54,529 bases of DNA from Coxiellaceae bacterium. GTDB taxonomy: Bacteria; Pseudomonadota; Gammaproteobacteria; UBA9339. The notes below the pieces were generated by a model. The model searched no databases and was not told the origin of the DNA. It worked only from the letters and a program-made list of their open reading frames with translations. The position numbers were made by a program, and so were the translations under genes. Location: the NCBI GenBank assembly GCA_031263085.1, contig JAISGM010000005.1:1-54529 (forward strand), written 5' to 3'. Positions 1 through 9,895 of the stretch are shown here, piece after piece (within the stretch, counting starts at the first letter, position 1; each line of letters begins with the position of its first letter).

Positions 1-334
1 TTATAAACTGTACTACAGTTATCTCACACAAAAAATAGCTATGTTTATAGCTATAGTGTTCATCGTTAGTAGTAATAATTCAGTAAGAAATTTTTAATAT
101 GAATTAATTGAAGTTAAAAATTAGAAAAGATATTAACTACATACATTTTGTAATTTAGATCTAATTGTTTTATCATAAACTTTATCATTTTTATTGGAAT
201 GAAGATGATATTGTCAAGTTATCACCAAAATTTTTATACTATACAGATTTATGCTTACGCGGTTACATTAGATATTAATGATGCTAGCTTCACAAGTACT
301 TGTAAAACTTGAGTGTATTTTTGAAAACATAAAA
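1..334. other. Intergenic region left of priA, no gene seen
   Basis: All frames on both strands are broken by frequent stops and I see no coding or tRNA pattern. It holds three small symmetrical elements: a 6-base stem with loop ACT at 6-20, an 8-base stem (ATAGCTAT on each side of GTTT) at 35-54, and the 12-base palindrome ACAAGTACTTGT at 292-303, just beyond the priA stop. None is followed by a convincing U-tract on either strand. Confidence 0.6.
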
Positions 335-2365
335 CTAATCAAATTCAACCGGATCTACATCCAGAAACCATCGTAAATTACGCAAAGATCTTGAAGTATC
401 AAGGATAAGTTGTAAAAAAACATTTAACGCTTGATGTAATTTATCTCGATTATTACTTTGTAATAACAATTGGGCGCGAAAGTATCCAGCCTTGCGTTTC
501 ATAATAGTGGCGACTGGACCAAAAATTCTAATCATATTATCTAATTTAATATTAGCTGTAGTCTTCAATAAATTCAGATATTCGAATACTAATTTTCCAT
601 TTTTACTCTCTACTTGAAACAAAGCTAAATAAGTATATGGTGGCAACTCTGCTGCTTGTCTCTCTACCAAACAACTACTAACAAAACTGGCATATCCACC
701 ACTAATCAAATTCAAAAGTAACTGGTGATTTGGATGATGTGTTTGCAGATAAACTTCTCCAGGTAAGCTAGCTCTACCTGCTCGCCCAGCAACCTGGATA
801 ATTAGTTGTGCTAGATGTTCACTAGCACGGAAATCTGAACTAAATAAACCATGATCGATATCTAAGATAGCTACCATGCTCACTTTAGGAAAGTGATGTC
901 CCTTAGTAATCATCTGGGTACCAATTAAAATTTTATGCTTCTCGGTATAAATGTCATTTAACACTATCTCTAAAGAATTTTTTCTTTTAATAGTATCACT
1001 ATCAATCCTAACTAAGCTAATTTCTGGAAAAATTTTTTGCAATACCGCGGTCACTCGTTCAGTACCATATCCCAATTTAAGTAGTTTTCCTTTACAACAT
1101 TTAGGGCATTTAGCAGGAATGAGTACAATATTACCGCAATGATGACAGCATAAGAGATTATTTATTTGATGAATAGTTAAACGAGCATCGCAATATTTAC
1201 ATTCAGCAACCCAACCACAATGACGGCAAATTAAGATTGGCGCAAAACCGCGCCGATTCAAAAAAACTAAAATCTGCCCTCCGCAATTGAGATGTTTTTT
1301 CATTTGAAAAAGTAAATTTTCAGCAATACCCCCACGTAATTTTTGATTACGCATATCAACTAAATGGAAACTAGGATGGATTGCTCCTCCGGCACGTTCT
1401 GGTAAAGTTAATCCAATATAACGCTTACGATTGACATTTAAAACGCTTTCAAAAGATGGCGTAGCTGATCCTAAAACTACTGGAATATTTTCTAGTTTTC
1501 CACGTACCACTGCTAAATCTCTAGCTGAATACCTCAATCTAGCCTGTTGTTTAAAAGAAAGATCGTGCTCTTCATCGACAATAATAATTCCAGGATTTTT
1601 TAAAATAACAAACATCGCTGAACGAGTACCAATAATTATTGAAGCAATACCATTTTTAGCAAGCTGCCACGAAATTAAACGCTCTTTAAGAGTTAATCTA
1701 GAGTGCAAAACCGCAATTTTTTCCTGAAAACGCTCAGTAAATCTAGTAATTGTTTGTGGAGTTAAATTTATCTCTGGTATTAAAACTAATGCCTGTTTAT
1801 TTAAGGCAATGACCTCCGTAATTAGATGAAAATATATCTCAGTTTTACCGCTACCAGTTATACCATCTAATAAGAAAGTCTTAAATTTATTAAGATGTTT
1901 TCTAATAGCATTAAATGCTTGTTGTTGGTGATTATTAAGCTTGAGAATAGGAGCAACAATAATATTTTTTGAATACTTCTTAATACAAGTATGTAATTTT
2001 GCTACACTTCTTTTATGGTTCATTTGACGCATAAGTTTAGGTAATACATGGCTAACTACATCACCTATAGGATGATGATAATAATCACTAGTCCAACGAA
2101 TCAAATCTAAAATCTTAGAAGGTAATATAGGAATATCATCTAGAATTGCTATGACCCGCTTTAGTCTGGTATTATATTTAGAATTGGTGGTAATTTCTAA
2201 TACTACTCCAACTAATTCTCTATTACCAAATGGCACTACTACTCGAATACCAGGAAGAATGTGTTCCGACACTATTTTTTTCGGTAATAAATAATCAAAC
2301 AAATTATATAGTGGAGACGGTACTGCTACTCTCAAAATAGGGGATTGTTTGACTATATTTGACAT
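335..2365 (-). CDS. priA: Primosomal helicase PriA (replication restart)
   Basis: PriA is a 3'-5' DNA helicase that recognises stalled forks and reloads the replicative helicase. The 676-residue product is a little shorter than E. coli PriA (732). Seen in order: an N-terminal fork-binding region, Walker A GITGSGKT at about 168-175, the DEEH box at 264-267, and eight cysteines at about 380-423 in CxxC pairs that match the two zinc sites set inside the helicase core. The late helicase motifs GYGTER, GTQM-TKGH and VAGRAGR follow. The ATG at 2365 is the start. It stands alone, with about 390 empty bases upstream. Nothing essential looks missing, so the fork-restart pathway is probably intact. Confidence 0.97.
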   Translation of the reverse strand: MSNIVKQSPILRVAVPSPLYNLFDYLLPKKIVSEHILPGIRVVVPFGNRELVGVVLEITTNSKYNTRLKRVIAILDDIPILPSKILDLIRWTSDYYHHPIGDVVSHVLPKLMRQMNHKRSVAKLHTCIKKYSKNIIVAPILKLNNHQQQAFNAIRKHLNKFKTFLLDGITGSGKTEIYFHLITEVIALNKQALVLIPEINLTPQTITRFTERFQEKIAVLHSRLTLKERLISWQLAKNGIASIIIGTRSAMFVILKNPGIIIVDEEHDLSFKQQARLRYSARDLAVVRGKLENIPVVLGSATPSFESVLNVNRKRYIGLTLPERAGGAIHPSFHLVDMRNQKLRGGIAENLLFQMKKHLNCGGQILVFLNRRGFAPILICRHCGWVAECKYCDARLTIHQINNLLCCHHCGNIVLIPAKCPKCCKGKLLKLGYGTERVTAVLQKIFPEISLVRIDSDTIKRKNSLEIVLNDIYTEKHKILIGTQMITKGHHFPKVSMVAILDIDHGLFSSDFRASEHLAQLIIQVAGRAGRASLPGEVYLQTHHPNHQLLLNLISGGYASFVSSCLVERQAAELPPYTYLALFQVESKNGKLVFEYLNLLKTTANIKLDNMIRIFGPVATIMKRKAGYFRAQLLLQSNNRDKLHQALNVFLQLILDTSRSLRNLRWFLDVDPVEFD

Positions 2366-2755
2366 ACAGTTAATTATTATCGTCTAATTAAAGCAATTCA
2401 AATTCCATTGATTTGGGTTCAGAAAACATCAATCGTTTTATTATCTTTTAAAATACTATATCTAGTAATCTATGGAAATACATTACGGCAATAATAAATC
2501 ATTGAGTTAAATTGAACATCATACGAAATGGAAATAAAAAAATTTCAATAACACAGAGGGAGGAATAAAACTAGAACATCCTGTAATTAATTTAGAAAAT
2601 AGTTAACTAACATCATCGATAGATATAGATACTCACAATGATCTTCATTTTTTACAAAACAAATTCTATAACTTCAGATTAATAATAAAAAACAAACAAC
2701 TACCGATCTATCGTAACTGAACTACAACAATCAACAATCATTTTACAATTACCAA
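2366..2755. other. Empty 390-base gap between priA and the glycolytic unit
   Basis: No ORF of useful length, tRNA or strong hairpin was found. In relatives with the same tkt-gap-pgk-pyk order, fba often follows pyk, so this is where a lost fba might have been. I could not recognise any aldolase residue pattern here. A purine-rich run near 2558-2570 resembles a ribosome binding site but has no ORF behind it. Confidence 0.5.
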
Positions 2756-2959
2756 TTATGGATTAACGTTCTTTTTAATATTTAACCAAAAAACCAACCC
2801 TGATACCAGGCCAATTAATAGCAATGCTAAAATTCCTAGAACAAACAAACTACTACTAAGGCTTTTCTTTGAAAAAGCTCCAGGATGTCTTCTTAAATAA
2901 ATAAATAACTGACCAGTAACATAGATCGTTAACAATATACACAACAATTTCAAAAACAT
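2756..2959 (-). CDS. Small two-helix membrane protein, unknown function
   Basis: This 67-residue protein has two hydrophobic helices (about residues 3-20 and 38-60) joined by a short basic stretch with the motif LRRHPGAFSK, then a lysine-containing tail. That fits a small inner-membrane protein with a polar hairpin. I do not recognise the family and give no function. Its ATG overlaps the pyk stop by one base (TAATG), so it is very probably translated by coupling to pyk and belongs to the hemX-to-pyk transcript. The clear membrane pattern and the coupling make it more likely real than chance. Confidence 0.72.
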   Translation of the reverse strand: MFLKLLCILLTIYVTGQLFIYLRRHPGAFSKKSLSSSLFVLGILALLLIGLVSGLVFWLNIKKNVNP

Positions 2960-4455
2960 TAAATCGCCTGTAGAATTGTTAATGAATTAGTTTTACCGGT
3001 AACGCCTATATTATCGCCATTTGTAATCACTATTGAATCACCAGTATTCACTAATTTAGTTCGTTTGATAGTATTAAGCACCGCCTGTTTAAGTTCACTA
3101 TTATTTTTAAAACCAGTAACATCAAATTCAATAGGATAAACATTATTATATAACGCCATTCTACCTAAAGCATTACCATCACGACTTAACCCATAAATCG
3201 GAATATTTGAACGCACTCTAGATATCAATAGAGCAGTTGAACCAGTTTCAGTCAAAGAAACAACAGCCTTTGTACGAAGATGGGTAGCAATATACATTGC
3301 AGCTGCTGCAACAGCTTCATCTGATTTTAAATATTCTTTTGGTTGATAACTAACTTCGGAAGACTGCGATAACTTTTCTGCAGCTAAGCACACGCGGCTC
3401 ACTGTCTGAATTACTAATGATGGATGTTTTCCTACTGCAGTTTCAGCTGACAACATTACAGCATCAGTACCATCTAAAACAGCATTAGCTACATCAGAAA
3501 CTTCTGCTCTAGTAGGCACCACATTATGAATCATAGTTTCCATCATTTGAGTGGCAGTAATTATCGGTTTACGCAAAAGACGAGCATAATGAATCATCAA
3601 CTTCTGAGCTCCTGGTACATTAGCATCACCTATTTCTACAGCCAAATCTCCCCGTGCTACCATAATTCCATCAGAAGCCCTGATAATTTCCTGTAAATTC
3701 TTTGGAACAATAGCCTCACAACGCTCTATCTTGGCAATTACCCCAACTTTCATCCCGGATACCCCTCCTCCGGCTTTAGCGATTAATGCCTTAGCTTCTT
3801 CTATATCTGATTTAGAACGAACAAAAGAAACAGCAATATAATCTACTTTTAAAGTAACTGCAGTTATTATATCTTCGCGATCTTTATCAGTAAGTGCTCC
3901 AGCAGATAATCCTCCTCCTTGACGATTAATTCCCTTATTATTAGACAATTCTCCACCAACTTTAACTCTACAAATAATCCGAGCACCAATAACTTTTTCT
4001 ACAGCAAAAACCAAACGACCATCATCAAGCAATAAAACATCTCCAGCTTTAACATCACGAGGTAATTCTTTGTAATCAACACCGACTGCAGTTTCATCGC
4101 CAATATCTCGTGATAAGGAAGCATCTAATACAAAAATGTCATTCTCTTTTAAAATCACTTTGCCAGTTTTGAATTTAGCTATACGAATCTTAGGACCTTG
4201 CAAATCAGCTAAAACTCCAACTATTTTCCCTTCAGCTTTAGCAGCTAACCTTACAAGATTAACTAGATTTTTACGTTCTTCTATAGTACCGTGAGAAAAG
4301 TTCAATCGTACCACATCAACACCTGCTGCAATCATTCGACGTAAAGCATCTAAACTATTCGAAGATGGACCTAATGTTGCGACAATTTTAGTTCTTCTAA
4401 TATTTTCAATATGATTTATATCGTAATTATCTAATACATTGAAATCAATTTGCAT
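2959..4455 (-). CDS. pyk: Pyruvate kinase
   Basis: Converts phosphoenolpyruvate and ADP to pyruvate and ATP, the last step of glycolysis, in the cytoplasm. The 498-residue product carries KIVATLGPSS near residue 23, RLNFSHG at 50-56, the metal-site run ARGDLAVE and the signature TRAEVSDVANAV, so the active site is complete. About 18 residues precede the usual start of the family. No other start codon lies between the ATG at 4455 and the conserved core, and an AGGAGA ribosome binding site sits 6-7 bases before that ATG. The start lies within pgk, giving an 11-base overlap and probable coupling. Confidence 0.97.
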   Translation of the reverse strand: MQIDFNVLDNYDINHIENIRRTKIVATLGPSSNSLDALRRMIAAGVDVVRLNFSHGTIEERKNLVNLVRLAAKAEGKIVGVLADLQGPKIRIAKFKTGKVILKENDIFVLDASLSRDIGDETAVGVDYKELPRDVKAGDVLLLDDGRLVFAVEKVIGARIICRVKVGGELSNNKGINRQGGGLSAGALTDKDREDIITAVTLKVDYIAVSFVRSKSDIEEAKALIAKAGGGVSGMKVGVIAKIERCEAIVPKNLQEIIRASDGIMVARGDLAVEIGDANVPGAQKLMIHYARLLRKPIITATQMMETMIHNVVPTRAEVSDVANAVLDGTDAVMLSAETAVGKHPSLVIQTVSRVCLAAEKLSQSSEVSYQPKEYLKSDEAVAAAAMYIATHLRTKAVVSLTETGSTALLISRVRSNIPIYGLSRDGNALGRMALYNNVYPIEFDVTGFKNNSELKQAVLNTIKRTKLVNTGDSIVITNGDNIGVTGKTNSLTILQAI

Positions 4456-5647
4456 AATTTTCTCCTAAACTGTACTTTCCTCGAGCCTCTAACATTTCAA
4501 TAGCTGGTAATTTACATCCTTGAAAATATTCTAAAAAAGCCCCTCCAGCTGTAGAAATATAAGATATTTGTTGCTCAACTCCAAATTTTTCAATAGCAGC
4601 AATAGTATCGCCACCGCCAGCAACAGAAAAAGCTTTACTATTAGCAACTGCAAAAGCTAAATCCTTTGTTCCCTCACTGAACTGATCAATCTCAAAAACT
4701 CCTACCGGACCATTCCATACGATTGTTTTTGCTTCTCTAACAATTTTACATACACATTGGCGAGTCTCAGGACCGATATCTACAACCATATCATCTGATG
4801 ATATGGTTGTAACATCTTTAATTGTTGCTTTAGAAGTCTCGGACATTTCTTTAACAACAACAACATCACTTGGAATTAGAATTCCAACACCACGTTTTCT
4901 TGCAGAAACTATAAGTTCTTTAGTCTTATCAAGAAAACTCATCTCACATAGAGATTTACCTACAGATAAATCATTAGCCGCCAAAAAAGTATTAGCAATT
5001 CCTCCGCCTACTAACAAGTAATCAACTTTGTCAATTAAATTTTCAAGCAACTGAAGCTTGGTAGAAACTTTTGAACCACCAACAATTGCAACTAATGGAC
5101 AATCAGGATGATCTAGAGCCTTACTTAATGCTTCTAGTTCTGCCATAAACAATGGACCAGCACATACAACAGGAGCATATAATCCTACACCATGAGTAGA
5201 AGCATGAGCCCGATGAGATGTAGCAAAAGCATCCATCACAAAGATGTCACAAAATGATGAAATTTTTTTAGCCAATTCCTTGTCATCCTTTTTCTCTCCA
5301 TGATTAAAACGAACATTCTCACAAAGAACTATTTCGCCAAACTCAACATTTACACCAGATAACCAATCTCTCTCTAAACGAATATCTTTGCCAAAATATT
5401 TACTAAGCCAACCTGCAATAGGTTTTAAAGAAAACTCTTTATTAAAAACTCCCTCTTCAGGTTGTCCAAGATGAGACAAAACAATAACCTTTGCTCCAGC
5501 ATCAGCTGCTAATTTCAAAGTGGGAGCCGATGCTCTTAACCGTTTATCACTAGTAATAACACCATTCTTTAACGGTACATTAAAATCTACTCTGATTAAT
5601 ACACTTTTACCTTTTAAATCTAAATCAGTCATCCTTAAAATTGCCAT
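4445..5647 (-). CDS. pgk: Phosphoglycerate kinase
   Basis: Transfers phosphate from 1,3-bisphosphoglycerate to ADP in lower glycolysis. The 400-residue product (E. coli 387) starts with the typical MTDLDL-type segment and VDFNVP substrate-binding motif. It has the HLGQP and GGSKVSTK motifs and ends with the GGGDT nucleotide-binding region. The start at 5647 has a purine-rich AGAGAGA just upstream. It lies 28 bases after gap and overlaps pyk. The coding region contains a perfect 31-base inverted repeat at 4781-4811, covering the variable stretch just before the conserved DIGPET, listed separately. Confidence 0.97.
   Translation of the reverse strand: MAILRMTDLDLKGKSVLIRVDFNVPLKNGVITSDKRLRASAPTLKLAADAGAKVIVLSHLGQPEEGVFNKEFSLKPIAGWLSKYFGKDIRLERDWLSGVNVEFGEIVLCENVRFNHGEKKDDKELAKKISSFCDIFVMDAFATSHRAHASTHGVGLYAPVVCAGPLFMAELEALSKALDHPDCPLVAIVGGSKVSTKLQLLENLIDKVDYLLVGGGIANTFLAANDLSVGKSLCEMSFLDKTKELIVSARKRGVGILIPSDVVVVKEMSETSKATIKDVTTISSDDMVVDIGPETRQCVCKIVREAKTIVWNGPVGVFEIDQFSEGTKDLAFAVANSKAFSVAGGGDTIAAIEKFGVEQQISYISTAGGAFLEYFQGCKLPAIEMLEARGKYSLGENYAN
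4781..4811. repeat. Perfect 15-1-15 inverted repeat inside pgk
   Basis: The 15-base arm TACAACCATATCATC, one T, then its exact reverse complement. As mRNA it could form a stem of about 13 pairs with a five-base loop. It lies wholly in pgk coding sequence, over codons for T-T-I-S-S-D-D-M-V-V. It is the longest-armed perfect inverted repeat I saw in the window. Function unknown. Confidence 0.95.
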
Positions 5648-5675
5648 GAATTCTCTCTATTAACTTATTTCCAAA

Positions 5676-6686
5676 TCAATTGATGACTTGCATCCAAAAT
5701 TTGGCCACATCTAACATCCTAGTTGAAAAACCCCACTCATTATCATACCAAGAAAGTACTTTTACTGTCTTACCAATAACTTTGGTTTGAGTGGACTCAA
5801 AAATAGAAGATAAAGAATTATGATTAAAATCATGCGACACTAATGGTAAATCATTATAACCCAGAACATTCTTGAGTTCCCCCAAAGAAGCCTCTTTCAT
5901 TATTAAATTTACCTCTTCTCTAGAAGAGAGACGCATTGATTCAAACACTAAGTCAACCAATGAAACATTGGCAGTTGGTACGCGAACAGCAAGACCATCC
6001 AATTTTCCAGCTAATTGCGGCAATACAGAACCTACCGCTGAAGCTGCACCAGTTTTAGTTGGAATCATTGATTGAGTAGCACTCCTAGCACGACGCAAAT
6101 CCTTATGATATACATCGATTAATACTTGATCATTGGTATAAGAATGAATCGTCGTCATAAGCCCACTAACTATACCAATCTTTTCATGTAAGACTTTGGC
6201 TACAGGAGCTAAACAATTAGTAGTACATGAGCCATTAGAAATAACCTGATGATTAGCCAACAAAGTATTGTGATTTACTCCATATACGACAGTAGCATCA
6301 ACATTTTCTCCTGGAGCTGAAATCATAACTTTCTTGGCTCCGGCATCAATGTGAGCCATTGCTTTTGATTTACTAGTAAATCTACCGGTGCATTCAAAAA
6401 CAACATCTACATCTAGATTTTTCCAAGGCATTTTTGATGGATCTTTTTCAGCCAATACTTTAATCTTGTCACCATTAACTATCATATAATCTCCATCAGT
6501 CTCAATAGTACCGATAAATTTACCATGAACTGTATCATAAGTAGTCAAATATGCATTTACCTTTGCATCGCCCAGATCATTTACCGCAACCACTTCAATA
6601 TCATTGCGATATCCTTCTTCGTATACGGCACGCAATACATTGCGTCCTATCCTACCATAACCATTAATTGCTATTTTTATAGACAT
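5676..6686 (-). CDS. gap: Glyceraldehyde-3-phosphate dehydrogenase, type I
   Basis: Oxidises glyceraldehyde-3-phosphate to 1,3-bisphosphoglycerate with NAD(P)+. The 336-residue protein has the Rossmann motif NGYGRIGR at 8-15, the active-site segment [12 protein letters not shown] with catalytic Cys154, the partner His181 in TIHSYTNDQ, and WYDNEWG near the C terminus. The VNDLGD stretch after the second strand replaces the pattern of E. coli GapA, so cofactor choice (NAD or NADP) is not settled by reading. It sits 33 bases after tkt and 28 before pgk, clearly one transcript. Confidence 0.97.
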   Translation of the reverse strand: MSIKIAINGYGRIGRNVLRAVYEEGYRNDIEVVAVNDLGDAKVNAYLTTYDTVHGKFIGTIETDGDYMIVNGDKIKVLAEKDPSKMPWKNLDVDVVFECTGRFTSKSKAMAHIDAGAKKVMISAPGENVDATVVYGVNHNTLLANHQVISNGSCTTNCLAPVAKVLHEKIGIVSGLMTTIHSYTNDQVLIDVYHKDLRRARSATQSMIPTKTGAASAVGSVLPQLAGKLDGLAVRVPTANVSLVDLVFESMRLSSREEVNLIMKEASLGELKNVLGYNDLPLVSHDFNHNSLSSIFESTQTKVIGKTVKVLSWYDNEWGFSTRMLDVAKFWMQVIN

Positions 6687-6719
6687 TTCTTCTCTCTATT
6701 AATTAAAACATTAACAGCA

Positions 6720-8714
6720 TCATTCGCCTAAAACAGTACTAGCAACATTGTGCTCCGAAAAACCGAAAAACTCAAATAATATTTTATCTGAAGCCGATTT
6801 TCCATAGCAATCTAACCCGATTATCTTGCCATCAACTCCGACATATTTGTACCAGGACTGCGAAGAAGCTGCTTCTATTGCAATTCTCTTGGTAATCTGT
6901 TTGGGTAAAATCTTATTTCTATAATCCTCATCTTGCTTATCGAAAACATCCTGTGATGGCATAGAAACAACTCTTATTTGCTTATCAAATTTCTCTTTTA
7001 ATTTTAAAGCTACACTACAAGCTAAAGCTACTTCCGAACCAGTGGCAATTAAAATGCAATCTATATCGTTATCTTCTGCATCAATTAAGATATAACCACC
7101 GCGTTTTGCATCGTTTATACCATTGTAGTTATGTATTTTATCAAAATTTTGACGAGTGAGGACTAAAACAGTAGGGCCTATTTTATTACTTAATGCATAT
7201 TTCCAAGCAACTGCTGTTTCTATCATATCATAAGGTCGCCATACCGATAAATTAGGGGTAGCGCGTAACATTGCCAAATGTTCTACCGGTTGATGGGTAG
7301 GCCCATCTTCTCCCAAGCCAATGGAATCGTGGCTAAAAACATATATAACTTGCTGCTTCATCATGGCTGCCATACGAATAGCGCTATGGCCATAACTTGC
7401 AAATACCAAAAAAGTTCCTCCATAAGGAATGAAACCGCCATATAATGCTATCCCATTCATAATTGCAAACATACCGAACTCTCTAACACCATACTGTAAA
7501 TAATTCCCTGAGGCATCACTTAGATTTATGGTTTTCGAACCATACCACTTAGTTAGATTAGATAGAGTTAAATCCGCAGATCCACCTAGTAGTTCCGGTA
7601 ATAGCGGGCCACAGAAGTTCAAAATTTCTTGTGAGAACTTACGAGTTGCTAAATTAGTAACACTAGTAGCAGTTCTCTCAATATATTTTTGAAATTTCTT
7701 AACAAAATCATTTGGAAATTTACCGCATTTGCGTCTTAAAAATTCTTGAGCGAGTTTCGGAAATTGTTTATAATATCCGTTGTACAAACTTTGCCACTTC
7801 TCTTCCTCTGTATGTCCTTTCTTACGCATATCCCAAGCAGCATACAATTCATCTGGAATTACGAAAGGGGCGCTTTTCCAATCTAAATTGACACGCATCG
7901 CTAAAATTTCTTTGGTGCCAATTGGTGAACCATGACAAACATGAGAATTACACACACCAGGAGCGCCATAACCAATTACAGTTTTACAACAAATTATACT
8001 TGGTTGATTAGCAGCACTTTGAGATTCGTGAATAGCAGCGCGAATCTCAACAGGATCATGTCCATCAACATTTGATATTACATTCCAATTATATGCTTGA
8101 AAACGCTTGATGATATCTTCTGTAAACCAACCATTGGTTCTACCATCAATAGAGATTCCATTATTGTCCCAAAACATAATCAATTTACCCAAACCATGGG
8201 TACCAGCAAAAGAAGCCACCTCATGTGAGATACCTTCCATTAAACATCCATCACCAACAAAGACATAAGTGTAATGATCAACAATATTAAATCCAGTTCT
8301 ATTAAACTGGGTAGCCAAAATTTTTTCTGCTAAAGCTATGCCAACTGCATTAGCTAATCCCTGCCCAAGTGGTCCAGTAGTAGTTTCTACCCCTGCAGTT
8401 AAACCAATCTCCGGATGCCCGGGAGTCTTAGAATTTAATTGCCTAAAATTTTTCAATTCGTCTAATGATAGATCATACCCAGTCAAATGTAACAGTGAAT
8501 ACAATAACATTGAACCGTGTCCATTAGATAGAATAAAACGATCTCGATTAACCCAATTAGGATTATTAGGATTATGACGCAAAAATTCACGCCATAGAAC
8601 TGTCGCAATATCAGCCATACCAAGCGGCATTCCTGGATGTCCAGAGTTAGCTTTTTGAATGGCATCGACACTTAAAAATCTAATAGCATTTGCAAGTTCA
8701 TTATATTTAATCAT
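6720..8714 (-). CDS. tkt: Transketolase
   Basis: Thiamine diphosphate enzyme that moves two-carbon units between sugar phosphates, linking glycolysis to pentose phosphates. The reading frame is open further upstream into hemY, but I place the start at the ATG at 8714, two bases after the hemY stop. That gives 664 residues, against 663 in E. coli, beginning MIKYNELANAIR. Seen: SGHPGMP with His26, the cofactor motif from GDG at 154-156 to NN at 184-185, and the VREFGM segment with the catalytic glutamate. The longer 685-residue version would overlap hemY by 61 bases and adds nothing conserved. Confidence 0.96.
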   Translation of the reverse strand: MIKYNELANAIRFLSVDAIQKANSGHPGMPLGMADIATVLWREFLRHNPNNPNWVNRDRFILSNGHGSMLLYSLLHLTGYDLSLDELKNFRQLNSKTPGHPEIGLTAGVETTTGPLGQGLANAVGIALAEKILATQFNRTGFNIVDHYTYVFVGDGCLMEGISHEVASFAGTHGLGKLIMFWDNNGISIDGRTNGWFTEDIIKRFQAYNWNVISNVDGHDPVEIRAAIHESQSAANQPSIICCKTVIGYGAPGVCNSHVCHGSPIGTKEILAMRVNLDWKSAPFVIPDELYAAWDMRKKGHTEEEKWQSLYNGYYKQFPKLAQEFLRRKCGKFPNDFVKKFQKYIERTATSVTNLATRKFSQEILNFCGPLLPELLGGSADLTLSNLTKWYGSKTINLSDASGNYLQYGVREFGMFAIMNGIALYGGFIPYGGTFLVFASYGHSAIRMAAMMKQQVIYVFSHDSIGLGEDGPTHQPVEHLAMLRATPNLSVWRPYDMIETAVAWKYALSNKIGPTVLVLTRQNFDKIHNYNGINDAKRGGYILIDAEDNDIDCILIATGSEVALACSVALKLKEKFDKQIRVVSMPSQDVFDKQDEDYRNKILPKQITKRIAIEAASSQSWYKYVGVDGKIIGLDCYGKSASDKILFEFFGFSEHNVASTVLGE

Positions 8715-8716
8715 GA

Positions 8717-9895
8717 TTACATACCATTTAAAGATAACTGTGCAGCTTTTTCGTAAAAAGCTATTGCTTTTTTCCAATCATGCTGTAATGTCATAATTCG
8801 TCCTAGTTCGATATATACACCAATAGTTGGCTTAAGTTTGACGCTCCTCTCCAAATAATATAATGCCTTACCCCATAATTTTTGTTCACGACAAATTCTA
8901 CCGAGACAAAGTAAAAGACTAGGATTTTCTTGATGATTTTGTAACCATTTTTCCGCTCGATTCAAATATTTTATTGGCTGCACAGGAGAGAGAGTAGCAT
9001 AAAGATTCAATAACCCATCATCAAAATTCCGATGCAAAACAACTTTAAGTATCAGCTCTGCATCTTCGTTTCTATTGTGATCAATCAAATACTTGGTATA
9101 AATAGCCACTAAAGTTGATTTTTTTTTAAGATAACCGGGGAGATTACTCCACAAATCATCTATATCACCATTAGACGATCCTATTATAAAAAGTTCTCGA
9201 TAAATTCTTTCTTCAAGATTATTAATATAATCTATTTCTCTAATTTGATATCTCTTTAAAAGAGGTAATATTTTTTTTAAACCATCCCAATCTTTTAGTT
9301 CCAAATAAACTTGCTGCAATAACTGTAAAACAAAAATATTTTTTGGTCGTAAACGATATAGATCTTGTAATGTCAGGATGGCTTGCTGCCACAAATAATT
9401 ACTAATTTGCAAGCTAGCCTGTGTTAATCCAACAACTATTTGATTATCTTGAGATATCTGCTGCATTAAGCATGAATAACTATTACGACGCTTAATTGTA
9501 TATCGATGTTTAATCATAAATGTTGCAGCTAAATAATTAACAATTGGCATATCACTGTGATTAGCAGAACGTAGTATTTTTTTTTCAGCTCTACTCCAAT
9601 TCCCTTCAATAAGATCATACAATCCCGCAACTGTCTGTTTATGAGCAAACTTTTTTTGATAATCATTGAATTGTCGTTTAATGTAAGATGATATGGCGCT
9701 GATGCCATCTTTAAAACGTAAAATTATATAAAAAATTATAAATAAAAAAATCAAAATAACTATTGCAAACCACAATGATGTTTCTACACTAATGTTATTA
9801 ATAGTGATTAGAACATATCCGTGATAACTACGCATCATTACCTCAAACCAAACAGTTAACAATAATATCAAGAAGTAAAAAAGCGTCTTTTTCAT
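8717..9895 (-). CDS. hemY: HemY-like inner-membrane TPR protein
   Basis: The 392-residue protein (E. coli HemY 398) has two hydrophobic helices at about 3-20 and 40-62, then a long helical region with TPR-like repeats. The last of these are clear around 330-385 (GKALYYLERSVKL and KKAIAFYEKAAQL). HemY proteins are encoded with hemX in many gammaproteobacteria and are linked to late tetrapyrrole synthesis, though their exact role is unsettled. The start overlaps the hemX stop as ATGA, and tkt begins two bases after its own stop. Placement at the head of a glycolytic unit rather than after hemCD is unusual. Confidence 0.88.
   Translation of the reverse strand: MKKTLFYFLILLLTVWFEVMMRSYHGYVLITINNISVETSLWFAIVILIFLFIIFYIILRFKDGISAISSYIKRQFNDYQKKFAHKQTVAGLYDLIEGNWSRAEKKILRSANHSDMPIVNYLAATFMIKHRYTIKRRNSYSCLMQQISQDNQIVVGLTQASLQISNYLWQQAILTLQDLYRLRPKNIFVLQLLQQVYLELKDWDGLKKILPLLKRYQIREIDYINNLEERIYRELFIIGSSNGDIDDLWSNLPGYLKKKSTLVAIYTKYLIDHNRNEDAELILKVVLHRNFDDGLLNLYATLSPVQPIKYLNRAEKWLQNHQENPSLLLCLGRICREQKLWGKALYYLERSVKLKPTIGVYIELGRIMTLQHDWKKAIAFYEKAAQLSLNGM

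Noticed and set aside
8533-8575. Tandem repeat-like ATTAGGATTATTAGG in tkt
   Set aside because: It is simply the codons for the asparagine-rich HNPNNPN segment conserved in transketolases.
6720-8777. Longer transketolase start at 8777
   Set aside because: It overlaps hemY by 61 bases and adds a non-conserved head; the ATG at 8714 gives the family length and start.
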